In this document: positions 52,301 through 60,298 of the stretch, piece by piece | Numbering within the stretch: position 1 is the first letter of the stretch | Layout of the letters: every line of letters starts with the position of its first letter | Source of the DNA: Caproiciproducens sp. MSJ-32 | GTDB lineage: Bacteria > Bacillota > Clostridia > Clostridiales > Clostridiaceae | Length of the DNA stretch: 64,000 nt | Assembly: GCF_018918055.1 (NCBI RefSeq) | Contig: NZ_JAHLPS010000073.1 | Span: 1-64,000, forward strand | Direction of reading: 5' to 3' | Translations under genes and position numbers: made by a program | The notes under the pieces: generated by a model | Database searches by the model: none | Told to the model about the DNA's origin: nothing | Seen by the model: only the letters and a program-made list of their open reading frames with translations

Positions 52301-53025
52301 ATTTAAGAATAAAGTTTACTAAAAAAAATTATTTAAGATATATATCCCATCACGATTTAATGCGATTATTTAAAAGGGCATTTAGAAGAGCTGATATTCC
52401 AATAAAATACTCAGAAGGATTTAATCCTCAACCTAGACTTTCTATTGCTAATCCATTAGCATTAGGTATTGCTAGTTGTAGTGAATATATGGATATAGAG
52501 TTACAGGAAAGAATGTCAGAGCATGTATTTATGGATAGAGTAAATGAGGAACTTCCAGATGATATTAAAATTTTAGAAGTAAAATATATAGAGAACACTA
52601 AATCCTTGCCTTCGCTTATTAGATGGGGTTTTTACGAAATAGAGTTTAAGGCTAAAAATTTAAAAGAGGTTGAAGAATTAAAAAAATTGATAAAAAACTG
52701 GTTAAAAGAAGACGAGATATTGATGAAAAAGGTAAAACGTAAGGGTAATAAAGTTATTGAAAAAGAACTTAATATTAGAAAGTTAATAGGGAATGTAGTA
52801 GTTAAAGATAAAGATATAATAGATAGCGATATAAAAAAGGATGTCAATTGTATAGTTTTAAATTGTCTATTAAAGGCAGGAGATAAAGGAAATTTAAATC
52901 CTATGGATTTTATGTTATCAATGGACAAATATCTTAATTTAGATATTGATTGGGATACAGTAGATATTGTTAGATTAGCATTATTTATTGAAGAAGATGG
53001 GAAAATCAAATTACCCATTTATTGA
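52297..53025 (+). CDS. TIGR03936-type radical SAM-associated protein (DUF2344)
   Basis: A 242-residue protein without cluster cysteines, of the DUF2344 family. It starts RIKFTKKNYLRYISHHDLMR and has SEGFNPQPRLSIANPLALG near residue 37, the family signature. The TTG start overlaps the stop of the radical SAM gene, so the two are coupled and are probably subunits of one enzyme. In some bacteria the two domains are fused. Function is unknown. Confidence 0.88.
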   Translation: MNLRIKFTKKNYLRYISHHDLMRLFKRAFRRADIPIKYSEGFNPQPRLSIANPLALGIASCSEYMDIELQERMSEHVFMDRVNEELPDDIKILEVKYIENTKSLPSLIRWGFYEIEFKAKNLKEVEELKKLIKNWLKEDEILMKKVKRKGNKVIEKELNIRKLIGNVVVKDKDIIDSDIKKDVNCIVLNCLLKAGDKGNLNPMDFMLSMDKYLNLDIDWDTVDIVRLALFIEEDGKIKLPIY

Positions 53026-53042
53026 GTAGGAGAGATATTATT

Positions 53043-54299
53043 ATGAATTATATATTTATAGATTCCAAAGGTCTTGAAGAGAAAGTTGGAATTATTGAAG
53101 AAGGAAGACTAGTAGAATATTATATTGACAAAAAGAAGAATGAAAAATGCGTTGGTAATATATATAGGGGAAAAGTAATAAATGTGCTTCCAGGAATGGA
53201 AGCTGCATTTGTAGATATAGGTGAGAAAAAAAATGCATATTTGTATGTAAAAGATGCACTACCAAAAGATATGATTTATAAAAATTCTTATGTAAAAATT
53301 GAAAAAGTGATTAAAAAAGGGCAGGAAGTTATAGTACAAGTTTTAAAAGAATCTAGTAAAAACAAAGGTCCTAAAGTAACAACTCATATTACTTTGCCAG
53401 GTAGATATTTAGTATTGACTCCTTATTCTTCTAAAATAAATATATCTAGAAAAATACATGATGAAGAAGAAATTAAAAGATTATTGAAAATAGGTATGGA
53501 AATTAAAAAAGATGATATTGGATTTATTTTTAGAACTCAAGCAGAGGGTATAGAAAAGGATAAATTATTTGATGAATATACTAAACTTATTAATCTATAT
53601 AGTAAATTAGAAAGAGAGAGAAATTTTTTACCTTGTCCTAAGTTACTATATAGAGATGTGGACTTAGGTTATAAAATAGTAAGAGATGCTTTTAATGATA
53701 AAATACACAAAATTATAGTCAATGATAAAGAAAAATATGATAGGCTATTGGATTTACAGGATATGATTTCTTCAGAGTTAAAGGATAAGCTTTTTTTTCA
53801 AGAAGATTTTACCGTAGAAAAGCAAGAATATATTATGAAGGATATAAATTTAGCATTGGAAAGAAAGGTACCTTTAAAAAGTGGAGGTTATATTGTAATT
53901 GATGAAACTGAAGCATTAACAGCTATTGATGTAAATACAGGTAAATATATTGGAAGTAAAAGTTTAGAGGACACGATAGTTAAAACTAATTTGGAAGCTG
54001 CAGAGGAAATAGCTAGGCAAATAAGATTGAGGGATATTGGAGGAATTATTATAATAGATTTTATAGATATGAAAAATAACCAGGATGTAAATGCGGTAGT
54101 AGCTGAACTGGAAAAATATTTAAGTTTTGATAGGAATAAAACTAATATAGTTGGGATGACTAAATTGGGATTAGTTGAAATGACAAGACATAAAGTAAGA
54201 AATAGTCTTGGTTATAACTTTATCAAAATATGTCCTTATTGCTATGGTAAAGGTAAAATTTTAGAAAGTGCTATTGACAAAAGGAGTTCAATCTGCTAA
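53043..54299 (+). CDS. rng: Ribonuclease E/G family protein
   Basis: A 418-residue ribonuclease G-type endonuclease. I choose the ATG at 53043, with TAGGAGAG upstream, rather than a TTG seven codons earlier. The S1 domain is seen at residues about 35-120 (VGNIYRGKVINVLPGMEAAFVDIG). The catalytic metal aspartates lie in LTAIDVNTGKY near residue 298 and IIIIDFIDM near residue 340. The zinc-link type motif CPYCYGKGK is near the C-terminus. It cleaves single-stranded 5' ends in rRNA or mRNA maturation. The gene precedes the L21 leader. Confidence 0.93.
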   Translation: MNYIFIDSKGLEEKVGIIEEGRLVEYYIDKKKNEKCVGNIYRGKVINVLPGMEAAFVDIGEKKNAYLYVKDALPKDMIYKNSYVKIEKVIKKGQEVIVQVLKESSKNKGPKVTTHITLPGRYLVLTPYSSKINISRKIHDEEEIKRLLKIGMEIKKDDIGFIFRTQAEGIEKDKLFDEYTKLINLYSKLERERNFLPCPKLLYRDVDLGYKIVRDAFNDKIHKIIVNDKEKYDRLLDLQDMISSELKDKLFFQEDFTVEKQEYIMKDINLALERKVPLKSGGYIVIDETEALTAIDVNTGKYIGSKSLEDTIVKTNLEAAEEIARQIRLRDIGGIIIIDFIDMKNNQDVNAVVAELEKYLSFDRNKTNIVGMTKLGLVEMTRHKVRNSLGYNFIKICPYCYGKGKILESAIDKRSSIC

Positions 54300-54310
54300 A
54301 ATTTTTGTTT

Positions 54311-54370
54311 GTAGGTGGCCGCTCAGTATGGGTTTTTAAAGCATAGTCACCTAATACTGGCGAGACTGGT
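54311..54370 (+). promoter_or_regulatory. Ribosomal protein L21 leader RNA
   Basis: The sequence between rng and rplU (GTAGGTGGCCGCTCAG, then AAAGCATAGTCACC, then TACTGGCGAGACTGG) matches my memory of the L21 leader motif of low-GC Gram-positive bacteria. It folds into a short stem with conserved loops just before the AGGAGGTG site of rplU. Autoregulation by L21 binding is expected from the family. Confidence 0.75.
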
Positions 54371-54390
54371 TAGAGGAGGTGCAATTAATA

Positions 54391-54702
54391 ATGTATGCTG
54401 TAATTGAAACTGGTGGTAAACAATACAAAGTTCGAGAAGGAGATACAATTTTTGTTGAGAAGATTGATTCTAAAGAAGGAGATAAAATTGATTTTTCAAA
54501 AGTTCTTCTTATATCAAAGGAAGATGGACTTGTAGTTGGTAAACCTTATATAGAAAATGCAAAAGTAGAAGGAACTATATTAAAACAAGGTAAAGGCAAG
54601 AAGATTATAGTATTTAAATACAAACCTAAGAAAAACTACAAGAAAAAACAAGGACATCGTCAACCTTATACAAAAGTAAAAATTGAAAAAATAGTGGGTT
54701 AA
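54391..54702 (+). CDS. rplU: 50S ribosomal protein L21
   Basis: A 103-residue ribosomal protein from the ATG at 54391, which has AGGAGGTG 10 nt upstream; a GTG four codons earlier overlaps that site. It starts [20 protein letters not shown] and ends [14 protein letters not shown], both typical of L21. It binds 23S rRNA. It begins the rplU-prp-rpmA operon. Confidence 0.97.
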   Translation: MYAVIETGGKQYKVREGDTIFVEKIDSKEGDKIDFSKVLLISKEDGLVVGKPYIENAKVEGTILKQGKGKKIIVFKYKPKKNYKKKQGHRQPYTKVKIEKIVG

Positions 54703-54706
54703 TTCT

Positions 54707-55063
54707 ATGATAGAGGTAAAAATATACGTAGACAGTGAAGATAATATTATCAGATATACTATATCTGGGCATTCAGGTTATGATGTAAAAGGTCAAGATA
54801 TAGTGTGTTCTGCTGTTTCAGTATTAGCTCAGAATACCTTAAATTCTTTAGTAGAAGTGTGCGGAATATCAGAGGAAAGAATAGATTATTCTATAAATGA
54901 AAAAAAGGGTTTTTTAGATGTTATTATTCCAAGTGAATTAGACAAAGATACTAAAATTAAAGTTGAAACAGTTTTGAAGACTTTAGAATTAGGAATAAAG
55001 TCCATTGTGGAAAATTATCCTAAATATGTTACTCTTAAATATGGGAGGTGTAGAGAATGTTAA
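54707..55063 (+). CDS. prp: Ribosomal-processing cysteine protease Prp (YsxB)
   Basis: A 118-residue protease that removes the N-terminal extension of L27. The catalytic dyad is seen as His in SGHSGYD near residue 22 and Cys in [13 protein letters not shown] near residue 34. It is located between rplU and rpmA, as usual in Firmicutes, and its product L27 in this window carries the expected extension. The ATG is 4 nt after rplU and the end overlaps rpmA by 7 nt. Confidence 0.93.
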   Translation: MIEVKIYVDSEDNIIRYTISGHSGYDVKGQDIVCSAVSVLAQNTLNSLVEVCGISEERIDYSINEKKGFLDVIIPSELDKDTKIKVETVLKTLELGIKSIVENYPKYVTLKYGRCREC

Positions 55064-55335
55064 AGCTTAATTTACAGTTGTTTGCTACTAAAAAAGGAGT
55101 AGGAAGTTCCAGAAATGGTAGAGATAGTAGAGCTAAAAGATTAGGTGTTAAAAGAGGAGACGGTCAATATGTGTTAGCTGGGAATATCCTTGTAAGACAA
55201 AGAGGAACTAAAATTCATCCCGGTAACAATGTAGGTAGAGGTGGCGATGATACTCTATTTGCTAAAGTAGATGGTATAGTTAAATTTGAAAGAAAAGGAA
55301 AGGATAAGAAACAAGTTAGTGTTTATCCTGCTTAA
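55057..55335 (+). CDS. rpmA: 50S ribosomal protein L27 with cleavable extension
   Basis: A 92-residue ribosomal protein near the peptidyl-transferase centre. Its N-terminus [14 protein letters not shown] contains the conserved extension ending LQLFA, which Prp is expected to cut after Phe-Ala to expose the functional tail. [16 protein letters not shown] is the L27 signature. The ATG lies within the end of prp, after GGGAGGTG. A terminator follows. Confidence 0.97.
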   Translation: MLKLNLQLFATKKGVGSSRNGRDSRAKRLGVKRGDGQYVLAGNILVRQRGTKIHPGNNVGRGGDDTLFAKVDGIVKFERKGKDKKQVSVYPA

Positions 55336-55352
55336 GAGTTAATATATTTTTA

Positions 55353-55382
55353 TAGCTTACCTACACGGTAGGCTTTTTTATT
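55353..55382 (+). terminator. Intrinsic terminator of rplU-prp-rpmA
   Basis: A CCTAC/GTAGG stem extended by outer AGC/GCT pairs is followed by TTTTTT. Confidence 0.8.
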
Positions 55383-55428
55383 TTAATAAAAAGTATTTAT
55401 TGAATTGAGAATAAAATAATTAAAATTA

Positions 55429-55456
55429 TTGACACTAATTGATAACTTGATATAAT
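55429..55456 (+). promoter_or_regulatory. Promoter of obgE
   Basis: TTGACA (55429-55434) and TATAAT (55451-55456) with a 16-nt spacer, placed 41 nt before the obgE start. Confidence 0.75.
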
Positions 55457-55496
55457 AAAATTATTGACAGTATAAAGAAAAATAGAGGATGATAAT

Positions 55497-56768
55497 ATGT
55501 TTATAGATGTTGCAAAAATTAAATTAAAAGCAGGTAAAGGTGGAGATGGTGCAGTAGCATTTAGAAGAGAAAAATATGAGCCAGCAGGTGGTCCTTTTGG
55601 AGGAGACGGAGGAGATGGCGGTAGCATAATATTGCAAGCTGATGAAGGAATAAGGACATTAATGGATTTTAGATATAAGCGTTTCTATAAAGCTGAAGAT
55701 GGTGAAAGAGGTAAAACTAAAAAGCAATATGGGAAGAAAGGTCAGGATTTAATCTTAAAGGTACCAGTAGGAACATTAGTTAAAGATGCAGATTCTGGGA
55801 AGGTAATAATAGATATGAAAGAACATGGTCAAGTATATACTATTGCTAAAGGTGGCAAAGGAGGCAGAGGAAATGCTAAATTTGCAACATCTACTAGGCA
55901 AGCTCCTAAATTTGCTGAAACAGGTACAGAAGGAGAAGAGATAACTGTTATATTAGAATTAAAGTTATTAGCGGATGTAGGTCTGGTAGGTTTTCCTAAT
56001 GTAGGAAAATCCACATTACTTTCTATTTTATCGGCAGCTAAACCTAAAATTGCAAATTATCATTTCACAACATTAAAGCCTAATTTAGGAGTAGTACAAA
56101 TAGATGAAGGCAAATCTTTTGTAATAGCAGATATTCCAGGGCTAATAGAAGGTGCTCATGAAGGAGCAGGTTTGGGGCATGATTTTTTAAGACATGTTGA
56201 AAGGACTAGGGTACTTGTTCATGTATTAGATGCCTCAGGTATGGAAGGAAGAAATCCGATAGATGATTTTTATAAAATAAATGAAGAGTTAGTTAAGTAT
56301 AATCCTAAATTGTCTAATAAACCTCAAATAATTGCAGCTAATAAAATGGATCTTCCAGAGGCTGAAGAATGGCTAGAAAAAATAGAAGAAGAATTAAAGC
56401 CAATGGGATATGAAATATATCCTATTTCTGCAGCTACTATGAAAGGAGTCGATGAACTTAAATTTGCTATATGGAATACTCTTTTAAATACAAAACCTGA
56501 ATATGAAACTTTTGATGAAGAAATGGAAATTACTTTGAAAGAGCCAGAAAAAACTATAATAGTAAAAAAAGAAAATGGAAGGTATATTGTTGAAGGATCT
56601 TATATAGAAAAACTTATTAATTCTACCAATTTTGATGATTTGGATTCATTAAGATATTTTCAAAATGCGTTAAAACAAAAAGGAGTAGTGGAGGAATTAA
56701 AAAAATTAGGTATTGAAGATAACGATACAGTATTTATTTGTGGATATGAATTTGAATTTTTTGATTAA
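55497..56768 (+). CDS. obgE: GTPase ObgE/CgtA
   Basis: A 423-residue ribosome-associated GTPase. The glycine-rich Obg fold is visible (AGKGGDGAVAFRREKYEPAG, then GGPFGGDGGDGG, residues 12-45). The G domain follows with GFPNVGKST near residue 165, DIPGLIEGAHEGAGLG near residue 210 and NKMD near residue 281. The last 80 residues form the OCT domain. It acts in late 50S assembly and stress responses. GAGGATGATA precedes the ATG. Confidence 0.96.
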   Translation: MFIDVAKIKLKAGKGGDGAVAFRREKYEPAGGPFGGDGGDGGSIILQADEGIRTLMDFRYKRFYKAEDGERGKTKKQYGKKGQDLILKVPVGTLVKDADSGKVIIDMKEHGQVYTIAKGGKGGRGNAKFATSTRQAPKFAETGTEGEEITVILELKLLADVGLVGFPNVGKSTLLSILSAAKPKIANYHFTTLKPNLGVVQIDEGKSFVIADIPGLIEGAHEGAGLGHDFLRHVERTRVLVHVLDASGMEGRNPIDDFYKINEELVKYNPKLSNKPQIIAANKMDLPEAEEWLEKIEEELKPMGYEIYPISAATMKGVDELKFAIWNTLLNTKPEYETFDEEMEITLKEPEKTIIVKKENGRYIVEGSYIEKLINSTNFDDLDSLRYFQNALKQKGVVEELKKLGIEDNDTVFICGYEFEFFD

Positions 56769-56787
56769 TGGAGGTTTTGATTATACA

Positions 56788-56991
56788 ATGAATTGTTATA
56801 ATTGTGGTAATTGTAAAGAAAATCATCCTACTTATTACTGCTTAGCGAAAAATGAAGTAGTAATAAACAAACATTATAGACCTGAGGAGAAGTCTAGAAC
56901 TGGCTGGAAAAAGGGAAATAAGGAGTATGAAGTTCATAGAAGAAAATCTAGAAAAGAAATAGAAGTTCAAAACGAAAAAGGAGTGTATTGA
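56788..56991 (+). CDS. Small cysteine-rich protein, unrecognised
   Basis: A 67-residue basic protein beginning MNCYNCGNCKENHPTYYC, whose four or five cysteines spaced as C-x2-C-x2-C and a later C suggest a zinc ribbon-like site. The remainder is charged (Lys, Arg, Glu). I choose the ATG at 56788; GGAGG lies 12 nt upstream. It is directly between obgE and yhbY with no gap to the latter (stop TGA overlaps the following TTG region), so it is probably cotranscribed. Function unknown. Confidence 0.7.
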   Translation: MNCYNCGNCKENHPTYYCLAKNEVVINKHYRPEEKSRTGWKKGNKEYEVHRRKSRKEIEVQNEKGVY

Positions 56992-57285
56992 TTGTTAACA
57001 GGGAAACAGAGAAGTTATTTGAAAGGGCTAGCAAATGGCATAGAACCCATTTTTCAAGTGGGGAAAAATGGTATTACAGAAAACTTTATAAAACAAGTTG
57101 ATGAATCATTAGAGGCTAGAGAATTAATAAAGATAAAGGTATTGAATAATAGTCTTTTAGATGCTAAAGAAGTTGCACTAGAATTAGCAGAAAGTACTAA
57201 AGCTGAGTTTGTTCAAAGCATAGGGAATAAATTTATACTTTATAGAGAATCTAAAGATAATAAAAAAATTCAATTGCCTTTATAA
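56992..57285 (+). CDS. YhbY-family RNA-binding protein (CRM domain)
   Basis: A 97-residue CRM-domain protein that binds rRNA in 50S precursor particles. The N-terminal LTGKQRSYLKGLANGI and the loop QVGKNGITENFIKQ (the GxxG-type RNA-binding loop) are diagnostic. The TTG start follows AAAGGAG. It lies next to obgE and nadD, as in many Firmicutes. Confidence 0.93.
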   Translation: MLTGKQRSYLKGLANGIEPIFQVGKNGITENFIKQVDESLEARELIKIKVLNNSLLDAKEVALELAESTKAEFVQSIGNKFILYRESKDNKKIQLPL

Positions 57286-57287
57286 AT

Positions 57288-57322
57288 AGTCTAAACTTCA
57301 GAAGTTTTTCTGAAGTTTATTT
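57288..57322 (+). terminator. Terminator-like hairpin between yhbY and nadD
   Basis: A stem AACTTCAGAA/TTCTGAAGTT with a GTTT loop, followed by TATTTATT. It may only attenuate transcription into nadD. Confidence 0.6.
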
Positions 57323-57352
57323 ATTAAAGCAAATATAAGTGGAGGAGATAGA

Positions 57353-57961
57353 TTGAAAAGAAAAGTAGGAATTATTGGAGGAACTTTTGATCCTATTCAT
57401 AATGGACATTTGATGTTAGCAGAATATTCTAGAGTCAATTTTAAATTAGAAGAAATTATATTTATGCCTTCAGGGAATCCTCCTCATAAGGAAAAAGGAA
57501 TAGTTTCACCTATAATTCATAGATATAATATGACATTATTAGCAATAAACTCCAACCCTCATTTTGTACTATCAACATTAGAAATTAAAAAAGAAGAAGA
57601 AATAAATTATACAGTAGATACTATAAAAAAATTAAAAGAGATAAATAAAAACATAGATTATTACTTTATATTAGGAGAAGATTCCATAAAAGAGATTCAT
57701 ACTTGGAAAGATTATAATAAATTATTGAGAATGTGTAAATTTATAGTAGCGCCTAGACCTTATTCAGATAGAAAAACTTTAATGGACAAAGTAAATAGTT
57801 TAAATGTAAAGTACGGACATTCTATATATATACTTGATATGCCGTTAATAGAGATATCTTCAACAGATATTAGAAATCGAGTAAGCAAGGGATTGTCAAT
57901 TAAATATTTAGTACCGGAAATAGTAGAGATGTATATACAAAAACATAAATTGTATATTTAA
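57353..57961 (+). CDS. nadD: Nicotinate-nucleotide adenylyltransferase
   Basis: A 202-residue nucleotidyltransferase for NAD synthesis, joining nicotinate mononucleotide and ATP. The HxGH-type motif is GGTFDPIHNGHLMLAEYS (residues 9-26), followed by FMPSGNPPHKEKG and the late ISSTDIRNRVSKG near residue 170. The TTG start follows GGAGGAGA. It precedes yqeK, a common order. Confidence 0.95.
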   Translation: MKRKVGIIGGTFDPIHNGHLMLAEYSRVNFKLEEIIFMPSGNPPHKEKGIVSPIIHRYNMTLLAINSNPHFVLSTLEIKKEEEINYTVDTIKKLKEINKNIDYYFILGEDSIKEIHTWKDYNKLLRMCKFIVAPRPYSDRKTLMDKVNSLNVKYGHSIYILDMPLIEISSTDIRNRVSKGLSIKYLVPEIVEMYIQKHKLYI

Positions 57962-57973
57962 TAGGAGGCTTTT

Positions 57974-58546
57974 ATGATAGAACAATGGATGCATGAAAAA
58001 TTAAAAAAAGATATAGGTGAAGTAAGATATAATCACTCCATTGGTGTTATGAATACTAGCATGGAATTAGCTAAACTTTATGGTTATCCTGAGGGAGAAG
58101 CTGAATTAGCGGGTTTTTTACACGATTGTGGAAAACTAAAAGATAAAATAAATTTGTTGAAAATTGCAAAAGAGTTTGATATAATTTTAGACAATGTTAT
58201 GCAACATAATCCAGAATTAATTCATGGACCATTAGGTGAAAAAATAGCTATTAAAGAATATAAGGTGACTAATAAAAATGTTTTAAATGCTATTCGATAT
58301 CATACAACTGGACGTGAAAATATGTCTTTATTAGAAAAGATAGTTTATATAGCAGATATTATAGAACCAGGAAGAAAGTTTGAGGGAGTAGACACAATTA
58401 GGCAATTAGCTTATGAAGACATAGATAAATGTTTATTGTATGCGGTAGACAGAACTATAGTATTTGTTATTTCAAAAGGGAAATTAATTCATTTAGATAC
58501 AATAAAAGCGAGGAATCAGTTGATAATACTAAAAGATTTGGAGTGA
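57974..58546 (+). CDS. yqeK: HD-domain hydrolase YqeK
   Basis: A 190-residue HD-superfamily protein; YqeK members hydrolyse symmetrical diadenosine tetraphosphate (Ap4A). Motifs are NHSIGVMNTSMELAKLY near residue 19, the metal-binding FLHDCGKLKDK near residue 48, HGPLGEKIA near residue 83 and YHTTGRENMSLLEKIVYIAD near residue 103. AGGAGG precedes the ATG. Confidence 0.92.
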   Translation: MIEQWMHEKLKKDIGEVRYNHSIGVMNTSMELAKLYGYPEGEAELAGFLHDCGKLKDKINLLKIAKEFDIILDNVMQHNPELIHGPLGEKIAIKEYKVTNKNVLNAIRYHTTGRENMSLLEKIVYIADIIEPGRKFEGVDTIRQLAYEDIDKCLLYAVDRTIVFVISKGKLIHLDTIKARNQLIILKDLE

Positions 58547-58552
58547 TTATGG

Positions 58553-59491
58553 ATGAAAAAAACTTTTTTTAAAACTTTTTTTGTTTCTTTTATTGTTTTT
58601 TCTTTAATATGGAGTGGATTTATATATAAAACAGTTATAAAAGCTCAAAGTGAAGAAGATGAAGAAATATGTAACGAAAGTTTTATTGATAGACTAATGC
58701 ATGATAAAGATGATATAACTTTTTTAATGCTAGGAGTAGATTCAAAAGATGTAAAAAATGCTACTAATGTTAGAACTGATACAATGATATTATGTAAAGC
58801 TAACAAATCTACGGGAGAAGTACATTTATTATCAATTCCTAGAGATACCAAAACTCATATTCGTGGTAGAAAGAATGAGGAAAAGATAAATCATGCTCAT
58901 GTTTACGGAGGACCTGAACTATCTGTAAAAGCTGTTAAGGATTTATTAGGTATAGATTTAGAATACTATGTTAGAGTGGATTATAATATTGTAAAGAAGT
59001 TTGTAGATTTGATAGACGGAGTTGAAGTTTATGTTCCTATGGATATGAAATATACAGATCCAATTGCAGATCCACCACTATACATAGATTTGGAACAAGG
59101 TTATCAGACATTAGATGGGGATAAAGCTCTTCAATTTTTAAGATTTAGAAAAGGATATAAAGATCAAGATTTAGGAAGGATAAAAGCTCAACAACAATTT
59201 ATTGAAGCAGTTTTAGAAAAAACTTTAAGACCTGGGAATATTGCAAATATTCCTCAAATGATAAAAGCTTATTACGATTATGTAGATACTAATATACCAT
59301 TTGATGTGATGATGAAATTTGCTATGAATGCTAAAAACTTTAGTCCTGATAAGGTTAGTATGGCTACATTACCAGGAGAAGGAGAGTATATAGGTAATAC
59401 ATCCTATTTTATTGTGGATAAAGAGGAATGTATTAAATTAGTAAAAACAATGTTTATTGAGGATAAATCTGTTGAAAATATAGAGAAATAA
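58553..59491 (+). CDS. LytR-CpsA-Psr (LCP) family protein
   Basis: A 312-residue membrane-anchored enzyme of the LCP family, which attaches anionic polymers such as teichoic acid or capsule to peptidoglycan. One N-terminal helix (residues 5-25) is followed by LLLGVDSK-like FLMLGVDSKD near residue 55, NVRTDTMILCK with the family RTD motif near residue 72, LSIPRDTKTHI near residue 91 and FLRFRKGYKDQDLGRIKAQQ near residue 195. The ATG is 7 nt after yqeK. It precedes rsfS. Confidence 0.92.
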   Translation: MKKTFFKTFFVSFIVFSLIWSGFIYKTVIKAQSEEDEEICNESFIDRLMHDKDDITFLMLGVDSKDVKNATNVRTDTMILCKANKSTGEVHLLSIPRDTKTHIRGRKNEEKINHAHVYGGPELSVKAVKDLLGIDLEYYVRVDYNIVKKFVDLIDGVEVYVPMDMKYTDPIADPPLYIDLEQGYQTLDGDKALQFLRFRKGYKDQDLGRIKAQQQFIEAVLEKTLRPGNIANIPQMIKAYYDYVDTNIPFDVMMKFAMNAKNFSPDKVSMATLPGEGEYIGNTSYFIVDKEECIKLVKTMFIEDKSVENIEK

Positions 59492-59523
59492 GTAGTAATT
59501 TTCAATTATCAGGAGGTAATTAA

Positions 59524-59868
59524 GTGAAAGATATTGATAAAAGAGTATCTATCATAACAAAAGCTTGTTATGATAAAAAAGGATTTAATGTTAAAGTACT
59601 GAATTTAAAAAAAATAACACCTATGGCGGATTATTTTATTATTGCCAGTGGAAATTCTACAATTCAAACAGTTGCTATAGCAGATGAAGTTGAAGAAAAA
59701 ATGGGAACTTCAGGATATTCTCTATTAGGTAAAGAAGGATATCAAACTGGGAGATGGATTTTATTAGATTTTGGAGATATAGTAGTACATGTATTTCACA
59801 AAGAAGATAGGGAATATTATAATTTAGAAAAACTGTGGGCAGATGGTGAAGAAATAGAATTGGATTAG
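59524..59868 (+). CDS. rsfS: Ribosome silencing factor RsfS
   Basis: A 114-residue RsfS/Iojap protein that binds L14 and blocks 30S-50S joining in starved cells. PMADYFIIASGNST near residue 35 is the family signature, followed by GYQTGRWILLDFGDIVVHVF near residue 67. The GTG start follows AGGAGG. It is the last gene of the obgE-nadD-yqeK-LCP-rsfS stretch. Confidence 0.95.
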   Translation: MKDIDKRVSIITKACYDKKGFNVKVLNLKKITPMADYFIIASGNSTIQTVAIADEVEEKMGTSGYSLLGKEGYQTGRWILLDFGDIVVHVFHKEDREYYNLEKLWADGEEIELD

Positions 59869-59917
59869 ATAATTTATTTTAAATTTATATAAATTTAAAG
59901 GGAGGATGAATAACATC

Positions 59918-60298
59918 ATGAATATAGTACCAATAAATACCAATAAGGCACCAGGAGCTGTGGGTCCTTATTCTCAAGGAATAAAGGCTGGTAATCTCAT
60001 ATTTACATCTGGGCAACTTCCAATAGTTCCAGAAACAGGTGAATTATTAAAAGATGATATTAAAGAAGAAACAAGACAATGTTTAAAAAATGTAGAAGCT
60101 ATATTAAAAGAAGTAGGAGCAACTTTAAAAAATGTAGTTAAAGTAAATATTTATATAGTGGACATGGATATGTTTTCATCTATCAATGAAGCCTATGAAG
60201 AATATTTTAACGAACATAAACCAGCTCGTTCTTGTATAGAAGTTTCAAGATTACCAAAGGATGGAAATATTGAAATAGAAGTAATTGCAGTATTATAA
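59918..60298 (+). CDS. RidA family deaminase
   Basis: A 127-residue RidA/YjgF protein, the family that hydrolyses reactive enamine/imine intermediates from PLP enzymes. GPYSQGIKAGNLIFTSGQLP near residue 16 and the late ARSCIEVSRLPKDGNIEIE (with the catalytic Arg) are diagnostic. I choose the ATG at 59918 because an ATG at 59906 overlaps the GGGAGG site. It converges with the carboxypeptidase gene, whose frame overlaps its end by 106 nt. Confidence 0.92.
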   Translation: MNIVPINTNKAPGAVGPYSQGIKAGNLIFTSGQLPIVPETGELLKDDIKEETRQCLKNVEAILKEVGATLKNVVKVNIYIVDMDMFSSINEAYEEYFNEHKPARSCIEVSRLPKDGNIEIEVIAVL

